Assembly: GCA_016204695.1 (NCBI GenBank)
Contig: JACQKD010000007.1
Location: 1 to 55,180, forward strand
DNA length: 55,180 nt
From: Candidatus Kaiserbacteria bacterium
Lineage (GTDB): Bacteria; Patescibacteriota; Minisyncoccia; Phycocordibacterales; UBA918
Reading direction: 5' to 3'
Shown here: piece after piece, positions 42,808 through 52,448 of the stretch
Numbering within the stretch: position 1 is the first letter of the stretch
How the letters are laid out: the number at the start of each line of letters is the position of its first letter
Translations under genes and position numbers: made by a program
Notes under the pieces: model-generated
What the model saw: only the letters and a program-made list of their open reading frames with translations
Database searches by the model: none
Told to the model about the DNA's origin: nothing

Positions 42808-44578
42808 GGTATTGTTTGCGCAAGCGTACGGATTTCGGCGTGATTTCGAGATACTCGTCGTCGGCCATGATTTCAAGTCCGGTTTCAATGGAAAGCGGGT
42901 GCGGCGGCACAAGGTCTAGTGCTTCATCAGAGCCCGAGGCGCGCACATTGGAGAGTTGTTTGCCCTTGGTCGGATTGACCGACATCTCTTCGCCCTTGGA
43001 GGTATTGCCGATGACCATCCCTTCGTACACCTCCACGCCGGGACCGAGATAGAGCGTACCGCGGTCTTGGAGATTCCAGAGTGAAAAGCCAAGCGTCTTT
43101 CCGGTCGCCATGGAGATCATCGAGCCGGCCTTGCGCCTCTGTATCTCGCCCGCATACGGTCGGAACCCGAGCACCTGCGAACAGAGAATCCCCTCTCCTT
43201 TCGTATCAATCACAAACTGCCCGCGATATCCGAGAAGCCCGCGTGTGGGTCCCTCAAGAATCAGCCGTACTTGATTTTCGTGCGTAATGATATTTTGCAA
43301 AATAAACCCGCGCTGGCTCAAGCGCTCAATGACGATGCCCTGGTACTCGCTCGGCACATCCACCGTCACCTCCTCGAACGGCTCGTGTTTTGCGCCGTCT
43401 ATCTCTCGGACGATGACCTGCGGCTGGGACACCTGAAGCTCGTATCCTTCGCGGCGCATATTCTCAAGCAAAATGGCGATGTGCATCTCCCCGCGGCCGT
43501 ACACACGGAAAGAATCCCCGCCCGTATCGGATGAAAAATCAACCTGCAAGCCGACATTGACCTCAAGCTCCCGCACGAGCCGGTCGCGTATCTGCCGCGT
43601 CGTCACAAACTTTCCCTCGCGGCCGGCAAACGGCGAATTATTGACGAGAAAATTGAGCCCGATGGTCGGCTCATCCACCGCGATCGCCGGCAGTGGCGCG
43701 GTCTCCGCAGTGTCGGTAATCGTCTCGCCGATGGAGATGTCCTCAATGCCCGCCACGAGCACAATGTCGCCCGCGTATGCGCGCTCCGCTTCCACGCGCT
43801 CAAGCCCCGCGAAGCTGAAGAGCTTGGTGATTTTCCCTTTGCGCGGCTCGTTGTCTCCGTTTTTCACAAAAATCGGCGCGCCGACCGCAAGCGAGCCGGC
43901 ATAGATGCGCGCAATCGCAAGCCGTCCCATGAAGTTGTCATAGCCGAGATTGAAGACCTGCGCGCGGAGCGCATCGCCCTCCGTGTACGGAGCCGCCGCC
44001 GGCACCTTCTCAAGAATCGTATCGAGAAGCGGCGAGAGGTCTTTCGACTCGTCGGCAAGCGCACGCTTGGCGATACCGTCGCGGCCAATCGCATAGACGA
44101 CCGTGAAGTCGGCCTGTTCGTCGGTCGCGCCGAGTTCAAGAAAAAGCTCAAGCACCTGCTCTTCCGCGCGCGCCGGGTCGGCCGCCGGCTTGTCTATTTT
44201 ATTCAAAACAACGATTGGTTTGAGACCAAGCTCAAGCGACTTCCGCAGGACAAAGCGCGTCTGCGGCATCGGACCTTCCTGTGCATCGACGATAAGAAGC
44301 ACTGAATCAATGGAGCGCAGTACCCGCTCCACCTCCGAGCCGAAGTCCGCGTGCCCGGGCGTGTCCACGATGTTGAGCTTCGTCCCCCTGTATACGAGCG
44401 AGGCGTTTTTCGCGTAAATGGTAATGCCGCGCTCTTGTTCAAGCGAGTTGCTGTCCATGGACACGCCCTCCTTCGACGCGCCGGTCTGGCGCAGTAAAGC
44501 ATCGGTAAGCGTGGTCTTGCCGTGGTCGACGTGCGCGATAATCGCGATGTTTCGTATTTCCTCTCTTGTTCCCTGCAT
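42770..44578 (-). CDS. typA: GTP-binding protein TypA/BipA
   Basis: 602 aa, normal length. G-domain motifs: IAHVDHGKTTL (G1), ERGITI (G2), VDTPGHADFG (G3), LNKIDKPAAD (G4). Domains II, III and V follow (GRGEMHIAILLENMRREGYE) and the TypA-specific C-terminal domain (MSVNPTKGKQLSNVRASG). A ribosome-associated GTPase involved in stress and large-subunit assembly. ATG 44578 is used in place of an upstream TTG. Confidence 0.97.
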   Translation of the reverse strand: MQGTREEIRNIAIIAHVDHGKTTLTDALLRQTGASKEGVSMDSNSLEQERGITIYAKNASLVYRGTKLNIVDTPGHADFGSEVERVLRSIDSVLLIVDAQEGPMPQTRFVLRKSLELGLKPIVVLNKIDKPAADPARAEEQVLELFLELGATDEQADFTVVYAIGRDGIAKRALADESKDLSPLLDTILEKVPAAAPYTEGDALRAQVFNLGYDNFMGRLAIARIYAGSLAVGAPIFVKNGDNEPRKGKITKLFSFAGLERVEAERAYAGDIVLVAGIEDISIGETITDTAETAPLPAIAVDEPTIGLNFLVNNSPFAGREGKFVTTRQIRDRLVRELEVNVGLQVDFSSDTGGDSFRVYGRGEMHIAILLENMRREGYELQVSQPQVIVREIDGAKHEPFEEVTVDVPSEYQGIVIERLSQRGFILQNIITHENQVRLILEGPTRGLLGYRGQFVIDTKGEGILCSQVLGFRPYAGEIQRRKAGSMISMATGKTLGFSLWNLQDRGTLYLGPGVEVYEGMVIGNTSKGEEMSVNPTKGKQLSNVRASGSDEALDLVPPHPLSIETGLEIMADDEYLEITPKSVRLRKQYLTENDRSKARRN

Positions 44579-44640
44579 ATGCAAAAATAAAAACGCGCAC
44601 CCCGCGCGTCCCGCCAGAGTACGCTAAAAAAACGGTGTGG

Positions 44641-44943
44641 TCAATGGGTCATTCCGTCTCCATGGACGAGCGCGTGTTTCCCGGAGCGACTCATCTGTTT
44701 AATCTCCGCTTCCCGCTTCATTGCGGCGCTTTTGTCCCCACACCCTTCCATATAGACAAGTCGCACGGGCAGACGGCTTCTCGTGTATTTCGCTCCGGTC
44801 TTTCCGGCATTGTGTGCAAGCACCCGCCTCTCAACGTCATTCGTGCTTCCCGTATAGTACGTCCCGTCCGCACATTCAAGCATATACACAAAATACACCG
44901 TTGTCGGCTGTGCCGATTTCATACGAATACCGCCCGGACGCAT
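44641..44943 (-). CDS. GIY-YIG nuclease superfamily protein
   Basis: 100 aa. The GIY-YIG core is FVYMLECADGTYYTGSTNDVERRVLAHNAGKTGAKYTRSRLPVRLVYME, with conserved Arg and Glu (AAMKREAEIKQMSR). Stand-alone members resemble YhbQ-type proteins in DNA repair. ATG 44943 is 4 nt after the stop of a Lys-rich mini-ORF. Confidence 0.85.
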   Translation of the reverse strand: MRPGGIRMKSAQPTTVYFVYMLECADGTYYTGSTNDVERRVLAHNAGKTGAKYTRSRLPVRLVYMEGCGDKSAAMKREAEIKQMSRSGKHALVHGDGMTH

Positions 44944-44947
44944 CCGC

Positions 44948-45010
44948 TTATTTCTTCTTGTCCTTCTTGGGCTTCTTTTTTTCTTTTTTATGTGTTTGCC
45001 GTTCCGCCAT
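44948..45010 (-). CDS. Putative 20-aa lysine-rich peptide before GIY-YIG
   Basis: A 21-codon ORF, MAERQTHKKEKKKPKKDKKK, ending 4 nt before the GIY-YIG start. Eleven Lys in 20 residues suggest nucleic-acid binding or simply a translated leader. No clear ribosome site. Confidence 0.3.
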   Translation of the reverse strand: MAERQTHKKEKKKPKKDKKK

Positions 45011-45122
45011 ATATGTTTCCCACGCTATCGGATAATAGCTCCATGGTAGCACGCACGCGTGGTATACTCTCCACAGCGTCTTCTTATTTATCACGGCGCT
45101 GATATGGTAAATACAATTGCAC

Positions 45123-45554
45123 ATGCTTAAAAAACTTATCGTCGCTTCTCTTTTTGCCGTCATAGGCGCCGTCAGCGTGCCGGTGTCCGCATACGCCGAG
45201 TCGTCTTCCGCCACATTGGACCACACGGTTATGACGTGTCTCAAGGATGCCGTGGTGGACCGAGAAAAAGTGCTCGACACCGGGCGACGCACATTCAACA
45301 GCTTTGTAAACGTCGCGTACGACCACCGAGCGGCCGCACTCGAGGACGCGTATTCAAACACCACCCGCGCCGCGGTGAAAACAGCGGTGAAGACCGCATG
45401 GAGTACGTTCAAAAGTGAAATCAAGTCCGCCAAGGACACGTGGATTAAAACGCGCACGGATGCCTGGAAAACATTTAAGACCGCATCAAAGGCCTGCAAG
45501 CCTCCTAAAGGTCTTGAAGACAGTGGGAACTCCGGAACAGACGGGAGTGTCTAG
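45123..45554 (+). CDS. Secreted helical protein of unknown function
   Basis: 143 aa with a signal peptide (MLKKLIVASLFAVIGAVSVPVSAYA, cleaved near 25). The mature part is a long amphipathic helix rich in Ala, Lys and Thr (VKTAVKTAWSTFKSEIKSAKDTWIKT), with two Cys (TCLKD, ACKPP) that may bridge. Similar small secreted helical proteins occur widely in Parcubacteria. TACAAT is 5 nt before ATG 45123, a leaderless pattern. Confidence 0.78.
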   Translation: MLKKLIVASLFAVIGAVSVPVSAYAESSSATLDHTVMTCLKDAVVDREKVLDTGRRTFNSFVNVAYDHRAAALEDAYSNTTRAAVKTAVKTAWSTFKSEIKSAKDTWIKTRTDAWKTFKTASKACKPPKGLEDSGNSGTDGSV

Positions 45555-45556
45555 CA

Positions 45557-45618
45557 AAGGCCCGCACATAATAAAAACACCGCAGGAGCTCCTGCGGTGT
45601 TTTTATTATGTGCGGGCC
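45557..45618. terminator. Bidirectional terminator with 30-bp perfect stem
   Basis: A perfect palindrome centred on CAGGAGCTCCTG: outer arms GGCCCGCACATAATAAAAAC and GTTTTTATTATGTGCGGGCC, inner arms ACCGCAGGAG/CTCCTGCGGT with no loop. Its A/T runs serve both convergent genes. The right arm overlaps the VOC gene's stop region. Confidence 0.92.
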
Positions 45619-45999
45619 TCACCACGAACGCGGATATCCTGAAACGAGACAAAATTCGTTGCCTTCCGGGTCCAGTAGTACTTGAAACGAGCCGGGCGGC
45701 TCGTGAAAAACATCTCCTTGTGCCGTAGCGCCGAGCGCAACTGCTCGAACAGTTGCTTCCGCAAGGTCCGTGACCTCGACATCGATATGCATGCGATTCT
45801 TCACCGACTTGCCCTCTGGCACCCGCTGAAATGCGAGCTTGCCGATGCCGCCTCCCCCGACGAGCGCCACCCAATTATTCGTCGCGTCGATTTCGCCGCC
45901 GAGCATGCCCCGCCAAAATTCCGCGAGCGCCCGCGGCTCCGCGCAATCAATCACGATCTCGTGACAATACCCGACCGGTTTGTACTCTCGTTCTAGCAT
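45619..45999 (-). CDS. VOC-family (glyoxalase-like) protein
   Basis: 126 aa. Two beta-alpha-beta-beta-beta units: CHEIVIDCAEPRALAEFWRGML... and RMHIDVEVTDLAEATVRAVALGA..FQVLLDPEGNEFCLV. Metal-ligand-like residues are His (CHEI), His (MHID) and Glu (GNEF). This branch (glyoxalase-like domain) often has unknown substrates; roles include antibiotic or aldehyde resistance. Confidence 0.85.
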   Translation of the reverse strand: MLEREYKPVGYCHEIVIDCAEPRALAEFWRGMLGGEIDATNNWVALVGGGGIGKLAFQRVPEGKSVKNRMHIDVEVTDLAEATVRAVALGATAQGDVFHEPPGSFQVLLDPEGNEFCLVSGYPRSW

Positions 46000-46003
46000 A
46001 CTT

Positions 46004-46381
46004 TTAATGCAGACCTACATTCTGCGCAAGCAACCAAAAGAGCACCCCCGCCACTCCCCACATCGGGATGACAAGCAAACTGGTATACCCATTCCCTACC
46101 TTCAGCCGACTGTAATACCAGAGGTGCCGGTTAAGAATCTTGTTGTAGGCAAGTCCGACAACGTACTCAAGGAAAAATCCGACGATTGCACTCGCGATAA
46201 AAAACTGGATGATTTTTGCTCCATAGATATATCCCAAGCTCAAACACCCTACCACCGGCACTGAGATAAAGACGACATACTCGCTCCATCGAAACTTTTT
46301 TGTGTTTCTCCCATATAGATATGCAATATATACCCCCAACGAAGAGGCTAATAAGAGCGTTGCGCTGATAGAAAATGTCAT
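46004..46381 (-). CDS. Small integral membrane protein, 125 aa
   Basis: Four hydrophobic helices (about 5-23, 34-52, 57-76, 98-120). Not recognised; the pattern slightly resembles lycopene-cyclase-like or lipid-processing membrane proteins but no motif supports this. AT-richer than neighbours. TATACT (plus 46388-46393) lies 6 nt before the ATG. Confidence 0.68.
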   Translation of the reverse strand: MTFSISATLLLASSLGVYIAYLYGRNTKKFRWSEYVVFISVPVVGCLSLGYIYGAKIIQFFIASAIVGFFLEYVVGLAYNKILNRHLWYYSRLKVGNGYTSLLVIPMWGVAGVLFWLLAQNVGLH

Positions 46382-46534
46382 ATCGAAAGTATAGCAGTCG
46401 TCTCTCGGCTTTTAGTAACAGTGCTGCGCAACCATGTGAACGACATTAAAGCTACAGTGCAAGATGGTGGCATCCATGTTTGTTTCCTCAATCTGTTCCT
46501 TGCCCCTCGATCGCTACGACCTAACCATTGCAAA

Positions 46535-46921
46535 TCACCCCTGAAATTCAATCTCAAACGGGTACATGCCCATGCTACAACTCCCTTCCAGCGTCCCAAG
46601 CGCGGGATTCCCAAGCTCAATGTCGGTTGCGCCCGAAGGCGGGAGATTCCTCTCTATTCCCATGCTCGGAATGCGTACTGCGCTGGAACAGTCAAACGTC
46701 CCGTCCGTCTCAAACCGCAATACGGTCGGGATACCCGCCTTGGCGACGCTTTTCTCCGGAGAGTAACCACCCTTCGCTTTTATTTCAATAATTTGTTTCC
46801 CGCCGACTACGCTCACAGTATCCGCAGATGTCGTCTCTTGCGGTACGCCTCTCTGCGTAAGGAGAAAAGCCCCTCCAATGAGGACGATGGCGATGATAGC
46901 GGCTATCGTGATTGATTTCAT
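46535..46921 (-). CDS. Membrane-anchored cupredoxin-domain protein
   Basis: 128 aa: N-terminal TM helix (about 2-22), then a cupredoxin-1 domain (about 40-128) with GGYSPEKSVAKAGIPTVLRFETDGTFDCSSAVRIPSMGI and the C-terminal GSCSMGMYPFEIE loop. The Cys/Met-rich loop suggests copper binding. The gene is 19 nt after the HMA-TauE/SafE-like gene and completes a copper-handling set. Confidence 0.85.
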   Translation of the reverse strand: MKSITIAAIIAIVLIGGAFLLTQRGVPQETTSADTVSVVGGKQIIEIKAKGGYSPEKSVAKAGIPTVLRFETDGTFDCSSAVRIPSMGIERNLPPSGATDIELGNPALGTLEGSCSMGMYPFEIEFQG

Positions 46922-46940
46922 AGGTGACAACGATAGTGTA

Positions 46941-47960
46941 TTAAAAATTAAACACAGGCGATATGAGGCCGATGACGACCAGACTGTTGATGAGATTAAA
47001 GAGCGCAAACATAATCACCACAAGACCCGCGGCTTTGAAGAAAATCCCCGCCTGTGCGCTCTTCTGGATACTGAACGAGCTGAAACTGATGAGCGCGAGC
47101 ACCGGCAGTGTGCCGAGTGCAAACGCGAGCATTGTGAGGCCGCCGTTGAGGAAGGTGCCGGTTGTGAGCGTGTAGAGTTGCATGGACTGCGTAAATCCGC
47201 ACGGCAGGAAAAATGTGGCGATACCGACAAGAAGCGGCGTCACGGTATGATTCAGCTTGGTAATGCCGAGAGCGTGTTTCGAAAAAAACTTCGGCAGTGA
47301 CGGCTGAAACCGCTTCGCGCCATGGAATACATCAAGCAAGTTGATGCCAAGGATGAGCATGACGACGCTGATGATAAGACCAAGGACAAATGTCGCCGCA
47401 GTATTGAGCGCAAACACGGACCCGATCGCGCCGATAACGCCGCCAAGAATGAAAAAAGATGCGAGTCGGCCGATATGAAAGAGAAGCTGAGGCCGCACCT
47501 TGTCGCCCTCTTTAGCGAATGTAGCGGACATCGAGAGCACCAAACCGCCGACAACCGCCATGCAAGTAGAAAGAGAGGCGATGATGCCGATGACAAACGC
47601 AGTGCCGTACGAGACATTGTTGGCATTGACGAGATTCACAATTCCCATCTTTTGCAGAAGCACGAAGAGCGCCGCGAATCCGAGCGCTATCGGTACCGCG
47701 ATTTTGAAATCCGCCCAGTTTCTTGTCTCGGCCTGTTTCTCGGTCGAAAGCGAGTAGCCGTGTTTTGCAAGCAGTCCCGTGAGTTCCTCGGCAATCGAGG
47801 CAAGCGGCGCATCTCCGAAGTCTCCACATACCTCCACGGTACGCGTCACGAGTGTCGACTTCGCCGATGACACACGCGGATGCTCGATGAGCTCACTCTC
47901 GGTGAGTACCACACATGACCGGCAATGCATCCCGACAACATGAAAGGTATATGTTTTCAT
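46941..47960 (-). CDS. HMA domain fused to TauE/SafE-UreH-like membrane protein
   Basis: 339 aa. Residues 1-70 are a heavy-metal-associated domain with VGMHCRSC (metal-binding MxCxxC). A six-TM domain follows with SLSTCMAVVGGLVLSM (about 130-145) and FFLPCGFTQSMQLYTLTTG (about 262-280), the Cys/Pro-rich helices of COG2836/DsbD-like proteins. It may move copper or reducing power across the membrane. The start overlaps the hydrolase gene stop by 4 bp. Confidence 0.85.
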   Translation of the reverse strand: MKTYTFHVVGMHCRSCVVLTESELIEHPRVSSAKSTLVTRTVEVCGDFGDAPLASIAEELTGLLAKHGYSLSTEKQAETRNWADFKIAVPIALGFAALFVLLQKMGIVNLVNANNVSYGTAFVIGIIASLSTCMAVVGGLVLSMSATFAKEGDKVRPQLLFHIGRLASFFILGGVIGAIGSVFALNTAATFVLGLIISVVMLILGINLLDVFHGAKRFQPSLPKFFSKHALGITKLNHTVTPLLVGIATFFLPCGFTQSMQLYTLTTGTFLNGGLTMLAFALGTLPVLALISFSSFSIQKSAQAGIFFKAAGLVVIMFALFNLINSLVVIGLISPVFNF

Positions 47961-48832
47961 AATAATTTTGCTTTCGTAAGCGCATTAAGCATTTCCCCGA
48001 CCACATATGCCGGCTCGTCGTACAGCACAGTGTGACCTCCTTTAAGAGTAACGAATTGCGCATCTGAACGCACCTTTTTAATTTTTTCGTACAGCAGACG
48101 AGCTACTCGAATATGAGTTACGCCTCCCCCTTCAGCTATTGTGTGCTCTTCTCCATCTCGTTCTCCCCACAGCATAAGAACCGGGCGCCGCGAGTAGTCG
48201 ACCTCCATGAAAGAGCGCCCGGTTATAAACGACTGAACCGCTTGGCGTACTCTGGCAGATGCAAGCAAATACATGCGCCTCGGATATTTTTCCATCGCAT
48301 CCCAGACAATCTCGTAGTGCTTCCAAAGGGTGCCAACAATCCGCAGGGTTAATCTCCGCGGAAGAATGGGAAGAAGCAGTCCAGCAATTTGCACCAGGAC
48401 AATCTGAACAAAGAATATGCGCAATGTCCGGGGAATCGGGATAGTGGGCATGATCGCGTCAACGAGTACCAGAGCGCGTATGGCATCGGGATACTTCTTG
48501 AGATAGCCATGCGCCGCATGCCCGCCAAACGATTGTGCCATAATTATCGACTTCGCTTCACCCAACCTCTCTTTCTCAAGAATCTGATGGACAACATCTG
48601 CGTATTGCTCGGGAAGGTTCGTATATCGTGCTAATGGATCGGAACGACCAAATCCGGGTTGTTCGAGAGCGATGACGTAGAAGTATTTGGCAAGTTCTGC
48701 CGTAACGTCACGGCACTTCATGCCCCATGGCGCACCATGAAGAAAGACGAGTGGCTGACACGTTGAGTCTCCGGCGATGGTGTAAAAAATAAGTGAATCG
48801 CCAACCAGAATATGATGATCTTCAACTTGCAT
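47957..48832 (-). CDS. Alpha/beta hydrolase
   Basis: 291 aa. Oxyanion segment VFLHGAPWG, nucleophile elbow MAQSFGGHAAHG (Ser about 99), acidic residue near LWGERDGEEHT (about 231-241) and catalytic His in LKGGHTVLYDEP. A cap of hydrophobic helices (about 135-190) suggests a membrane-associated esterase or lipase. Inside the copper operon, but its role there is unknown. ATG 48832 is used. Confidence 0.82.
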   Translation of the reverse strand: MQVEDHHILVGDSLIFYTIAGDSTCQPLVFLHGAPWGMKCRDVTAELAKYFYVIALEQPGFGRSDPLARYTNLPEQYADVVHQILEKERLGEAKSIIMAQSFGGHAAHGYLKKYPDAIRALVLVDAIMPTIPIPRTLRIFFVQIVLVQIAGLLLPILPRRLTLRIVGTLWKHYEIVWDAMEKYPRRMYLLASARVRQAVQSFITGRSFMEVDYSRRPVLMLWGERDGEEHTIAEGGGVTHIRVARLLYEKIKKVRSDAQFVTLKGGHTVLYDEPAYVVGEMLNALTKAKLL

Positions 48833-49229
48833 ACGCAACGTTCCTGTAGTGTTTAATAAGTTCTCTCCAGAAAAAGAACCCTATCGCGTACAGCGCGAAG
48901 GCAGTTATGAGACCCGGGGCGTACCCGCCGACCGCGACAGCTTCGTACACATGGTGCAATTCGTAGACAAAAATGATCCCGAGTACGGTCATCACTCTGA
49001 TCTGCCAGCGAGACCCGAGTATGAGTAGGTACGCGACGATAAGTAACAGCCAAATGGTCACCTGAAAGGTGGTAAAGACCGCCTGCATGGTCGGCAATGC
49101 GGTAAGCCATCCGAATACGAACGTCACGTGCGAATTGACGAGCGCAAAGCCCGTGAAGATTTCCTCAAGACCATGCGCAACAAACAAGGGGATGGCGACA
49201 AGAAATAGTTTTTGTAGTTTCGGGGTCAC
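48822..49229 (-). CDS. HXXEE-domain membrane protein
   Basis: 135 aa, four TM helices. The family motif is HGLEE (residues 19-23), with a second conserved ELHHVYEA (about 90-97) and the C-terminal aromatic segment. The function of the family is unknown; the His/Glu residues suggest metal or quinone chemistry. Overlaps copA's stop by 4 bp and the hydrolase start by 11 bp. Confidence 0.8.
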   Translation of the reverse strand: MTPKLQKLFLVAIPLFVAHGLEEIFTGFALVNSHVTFVFGWLTALPTMQAVFTTFQVTIWLLLIVAYLLILGSRWQIRVMTVLGIIFVYELHHVYEAVAVGGYAPGLITAFALYAIGFFFWRELIKHYRNVAYAS

Positions 49230-51520
49230 AGGCGCTTTGCCTTAATGCGTAACGAGTTGCCGACGACCGAGACGCTTGAAAGCGCCATCGCAAGCCCGGC
49301 AAACACGGGCGACAGCAACCATCCGAAAAGCGGGTAGAACAATCCGCCTGCAAGCGGGATGCCGACGATGTTGTAGATGAATGCCCAAAAAAGGTTCTGC
49401 TTGATGCCGCGCATGGTGAGCTTCGAGAGGTTGACCGCTTTCTCAAGCTTTGAAATGTCGCCGTGGAGAAGCGTGATGCCCGCCGATTCGATGGCGACGT
49501 CCGTGCCGGTAGCCATCGCAATGCCCACATCCGCCTGCGCGAGCGCAGGCGCGTCATTGACCCCGTCTCCGGCCATGGCAACAATCTTCCCCCCCGCCTG
49601 CAGTTCTTGTATCTTCTTCTGCTTATCTTCCGGCGAAACTTCCGCCACCACTTCATCTATGCCAACCTGCGCCGCAATATACTCTGCGGTATTTTTATTG
49701 TCCCCGGTAAGCATGACTACCGTGATGCCCAGCTGATGCAAGCGGTCTATCGCTTCTTTCGCTTCCGGCTTTATCGCGTCGGCGACCATTGCTACGCCAA
49801 GTACCGCTTCTTTCGTCGCAAGAATCACCGGCGTCTTACCTTCCCGCGTTTCGCCTTCAATGGCGGGCGCGTCGAAAGGCAGATTAAGACTTTCTATGAG
49901 CGCGACGCTTCCCGCAAAATACTCCGTACCATTGACAGTGCCTCGCACGCCCTTGCCTCTCTGTGCCTCAAATCCCTCTACCGCCGGAAGCGACAGGCGC
50001 ATATCGCGCGCGCGCGAGACTATCGCATGCGCGATAGGATGTTCCGACTTCTGTTCAAGAGCCGCGAGAATCGCAACGAGTTCGTCATCGCTCCTCTGCG
50101 AGAGGTTGCGGACAGATACAAGTTCCGGCCTGCCCTTGGTGATCGTGCCCGTCTTGTCGACCACGACCGTATTCACCTTGTGCAGTTGTTCAAGCGTTGC
50201 CGCATCCTTGATAAGGATGCCCTCTTTCGCCCCCTTGCCGACGCCGACGATGATGGCCGTCGGCGTGGCAAGTCCGAGCGCGCACGGGCAGGCAATGACG
50301 AGAATGCCGACAAACGATACGAGACCGTACGACAGCGCCTGCGAAAAGCCGAGATATTGCGTACCAAGAATGAGCCATGTTCCGAGCGCGATGAACGAAA
50401 GGACGAGGACGATAGGCACAAAGATTCCGGATATTTTGTCCGCGAGTCCCTGTATGGGCGCGCGGCTCCCTTGGGCATCTTCGACCATCTTGATAATCTG
50501 CGCGAGCAATGTTTCGGAGCCGACCTTCGTCGCTCTGAACATGAACGCGCCGCTCGTGTTCATAGTCCCCGCAACGACAGCGTCGCCAGTCTTCTTCTCC
50601 ACCGGCATCGGCTCACCGGTCACCATCGCTTCGTCAATATATGAAGAGCCCTCCGTGATCACGCCGTCGACGGGAATCTTTCCTCCGGGCTTCACCGCAA
50701 CAATGTCTCCGTGCAGTACTTCGCTTACGGGAAGCTCCACTTCCTTCCCTTCCCGCAGTACGAGCGCGGTCTTTGCCTGCAAGTTGAGCAGGGCTTCTAT
50801 TGCTTCTCCCGTCTTGAGCTTTGAGCGAGCTTCAAGATATTTTCCGAGCGTGATAAATGCAATCACGACGATCGTGATATCGTAATAGGTTTCCTCCACA
50901 TTGAGAAACGGGCGCAGTGTATCTTCAAACGCCGAGATGACAAAGCTGTAGAGGAACGCCGCAACCGTGCCGATGCCGATGAGCGTATCCATATTGGCCT
51001 TGCCGTAGCGAAGGAACCGGTAGAAGCCCAGAAGATAGGGCTTGCCGACCATGAAGAGGGCGTATGCCGCCATAATCGGCAGGAGATGATGGAAAAACTC
51101 CTTCCACAAATGCGGCATCGTCGGCAAAGCGCCAAACTGCGCCAACATCTCCCAACCCATGAGTAGTATGCTGAAAGCCGCAAGCGGCATGACGGACAAC
51201 ACGCTCGCCCGCATGTCCGCAATCTCCGCCAATTTTTCCTGCTTCGACTGCGTGAGACCGAGATGCGCCGCGTGTTCTTCGGCGGACATGCCCATTTCTT
51301 CAGCGGTCGGAACCACAAGCGAGTAGCCAAGCGGCTCTATTTTCATCGAGAGGTGATGAGGGTTCGTTTTTGTCTCGTCGAACGTAATCTTCGCGGCTTC
51401 GGTACCGTAGTTCGCCTCAACCGCATGAACGCCCTCCTCTTTCTTCAGCGTCTTTTCGATAGTCCCCGCGCACGAAGCGCAATGCATTCCGCGTATTTTG
51501 TATGTGGCTGTATGGCTCAT
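49226..51520 (-). CDS. copA: Copper-exporting P1B-type ATPase
   Basis: 764 aa. One N-terminal HMA domain ([14 protein letters not shown]), eight TM helices with the CPC ion motif (VIACPCALG, about 411-419), phosphorylation site DKTGTITKG (about 455-463), HP motif SEHPIAHAI, and [14 protein letters not shown]. Exports Cu(I). Lies 14 nt after csoR in one operon and should be derepressed with it. A 9-bp palindrome is at 49532-49551. Confidence 0.96.
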   Translation of the reverse strand: MSHTATYKIRGMHCASCAGTIEKTLKKEEGVHAVEANYGTEAAKITFDETKTNPHHLSMKIEPLGYSLVVPTAEEMGMSAEEHAAHLGLTQSKQEKLAEIADMRASVLSVMPLAAFSILLMGWEMLAQFGALPTMPHLWKEFFHHLLPIMAAYALFMVGKPYLLGFYRFLRYGKANMDTLIGIGTVAAFLYSFVISAFEDTLRPFLNVEETYYDITIVVIAFITLGKYLEARSKLKTGEAIEALLNLQAKTALVLREGKEVELPVSEVLHGDIVAVKPGGKIPVDGVITEGSSYIDEAMVTGEPMPVEKKTGDAVVAGTMNTSGAFMFRATKVGSETLLAQIIKMVEDAQGSRAPIQGLADKISGIFVPIVLVLSFIALGTWLILGTQYLGFSQALSYGLVSFVGILVIACPCALGLATPTAIIVGVGKGAKEGILIKDAATLEQLHKVNTVVVDKTGTITKGRPELVSVRNLSQRSDDELVAILAALEQKSEHPIAHAIVSRARDMRLSLPAVEGFEAQRGKGVRGTVNGTEYFAGSVALIESLNLPFDAPAIEGETREGKTPVILATKEAVLGVAMVADAIKPEAKEAIDRLHQLGITVVMLTGDNKNTAEYIAAQVGIDEVVAEVSPEDKQKKIQELQAGGKIVAMAGDGVNDAPALAQADVGIAMATGTDVAIESAGITLLHGDISKLEKAVNLSKLTMRGIKQNLFWAFIYNIVGIPLAGGLFYPLFGWLLSPVFAGLAMALSSVSVVGNSLRIKAKRL

Positions 51521-51534
51521 GGTTTCTTTAGGAC

Positions 51535-51801
51535 TTATTTGCGCTTAAGACGATAGACTTTGAGAATCTCTCCCTTTGCTTTCGTCCCCATACCCTTTTT
51601 CACTTGGTCCATGACGCAGGTGCTCAAATGGCTTTCCATAAGCGCATCCTCAACGCCCGAAAGCGCCTGCTTTACAGCAGATGTCTGCGTGATGACGTCG
51701 ATGCAGTAGGTGTCTTTTTCCACCATCTCCGCAAGCCCCCGCACCTGCCCCTCGATACGCCGCAAACGATTCCGCACCTGTGTCTTTATTTCCCGTTTCA
51801 T
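51535..51801 (-). CDS. csoR: CsoR-type copper-sensing repressor
   Basis: 88 aa. The all-helical CsoR/RcnR fold: [33 protein letters not shown] contains the first Cys; ESHLSTCV gives His-x3-Cys, the Cu(I) set of CsoR. A palindromic operator overlaps its own promoter (51808-51834), and TATAGT lies 8 nt before the ATG, so the mRNA is leaderless. It heads the copA operon and most likely regulates itself and the whole copper module. Confidence 0.93.
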   Translation of the reverse strand: MKREIKTQVRNRLRRIEGQVRGLAEMVEKDTYCIDVITQTSAVKQALSGVEDALMESHLSTCVMDQVKKGMGTKAKGEILKVYRLKRK

Positions 51802-51807
51802 ACCGAC

Positions 51808-51837
51808 ACACTATACCCATGGGGGGTATAGTGTCAA
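51808..51837 (-). promoter_or_regulatory. csoR promoter with overlapping CsoR operator
   Basis: TTGACA (plus 51832-51837), 16-nt spacer, TATAGT (plus 51810-51815). An 11-bp inverted repeat ACACTATACCC/GGGTATAGTGT with a 5-nt centre (51808-51834) covers the spacer and -10 and matches the GTATACC-type CsoR sites. Confidence 0.88.
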
Positions 51838-51944
51838 CCGAATGACCAAAAAGCTCTAACGTGCACAAAGACAAAAAGACGCTTCCGCGTCTCTTCGTCC
51901 GTTACTGCGCGGCCTCGTGGACGATGTTAGAACTGCTACACGTG

Positions 51945-52448
51945 CTATGTAATCGATTTTCCTACCTCTTCAAGTGCTTTCTTGAATTTTTCCTTAAACC
52001 AGTTATCTAAATATGGAAAGTACTCTTTTTGTAACTCTTTTGGGAGTTTGAAAAAATCGGCATTCATCATGCCTCTACATCTTTGACTTCCACAATGACA
52101 AACAATACCTGAATCGTAATATCCATTAATTGCGTAGTCATATGTAATCTCTTCCCCCTTTTCTATATCTCTTAGGGCAATTACTTCCCTAATCCCATCT
52201 ATTGTCTTTACATAAGTATTTGGATCACACGAGTGATTTATATGTTTTTCAGGAGCTTGCATTAAAATAGTTTTGTCATCTCCCAACCAGTCACATTCGT
52301 ATTTTTTCTGATACTCAGTAAGGGTATTCATATCTTCAACAATATGAGAATCATCAATATTTAATATGATTTCGCCTGCACTGATAGCACCTATCGCAAA
52401 CACGCCTTTCCCTTCTATACCAGAATCTCTTACTTCTACCTTATCCAT
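51945..52448 (-). CDS. SET-domain protein (lysine methyltransferase-like)
   Basis: 167 aa. SET motifs: GKGVFAIGAISAGEII, HINHSCDPNTYV (about 69-80), and GEEITYDYAIN (about 98-108), followed by a post-SET-like CHCGSQRCRGMM. These define S-adenosylmethionine and Zn sites of protein lysine methyltransferases. The gene is clearly more AT-rich than its neighbours and stands alone, which suggests acquisition by transfer. Targets unknown. Confidence 0.88.
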   Translation of the reverse strand: MDKVEVRDSGIEGKGVFAIGAISAGEIILNIDDSHIVEDMNTLTEYQKKYECDWLGDDKTILMQAPEKHINHSCDPNTYVKTIDGIREVIALRDIEKGEEITYDYAINGYYDSGIVCHCGSQRCRGMMNADFFKLPKELQKEYFPYLDNWFKEKFKKALEEVGKSIT

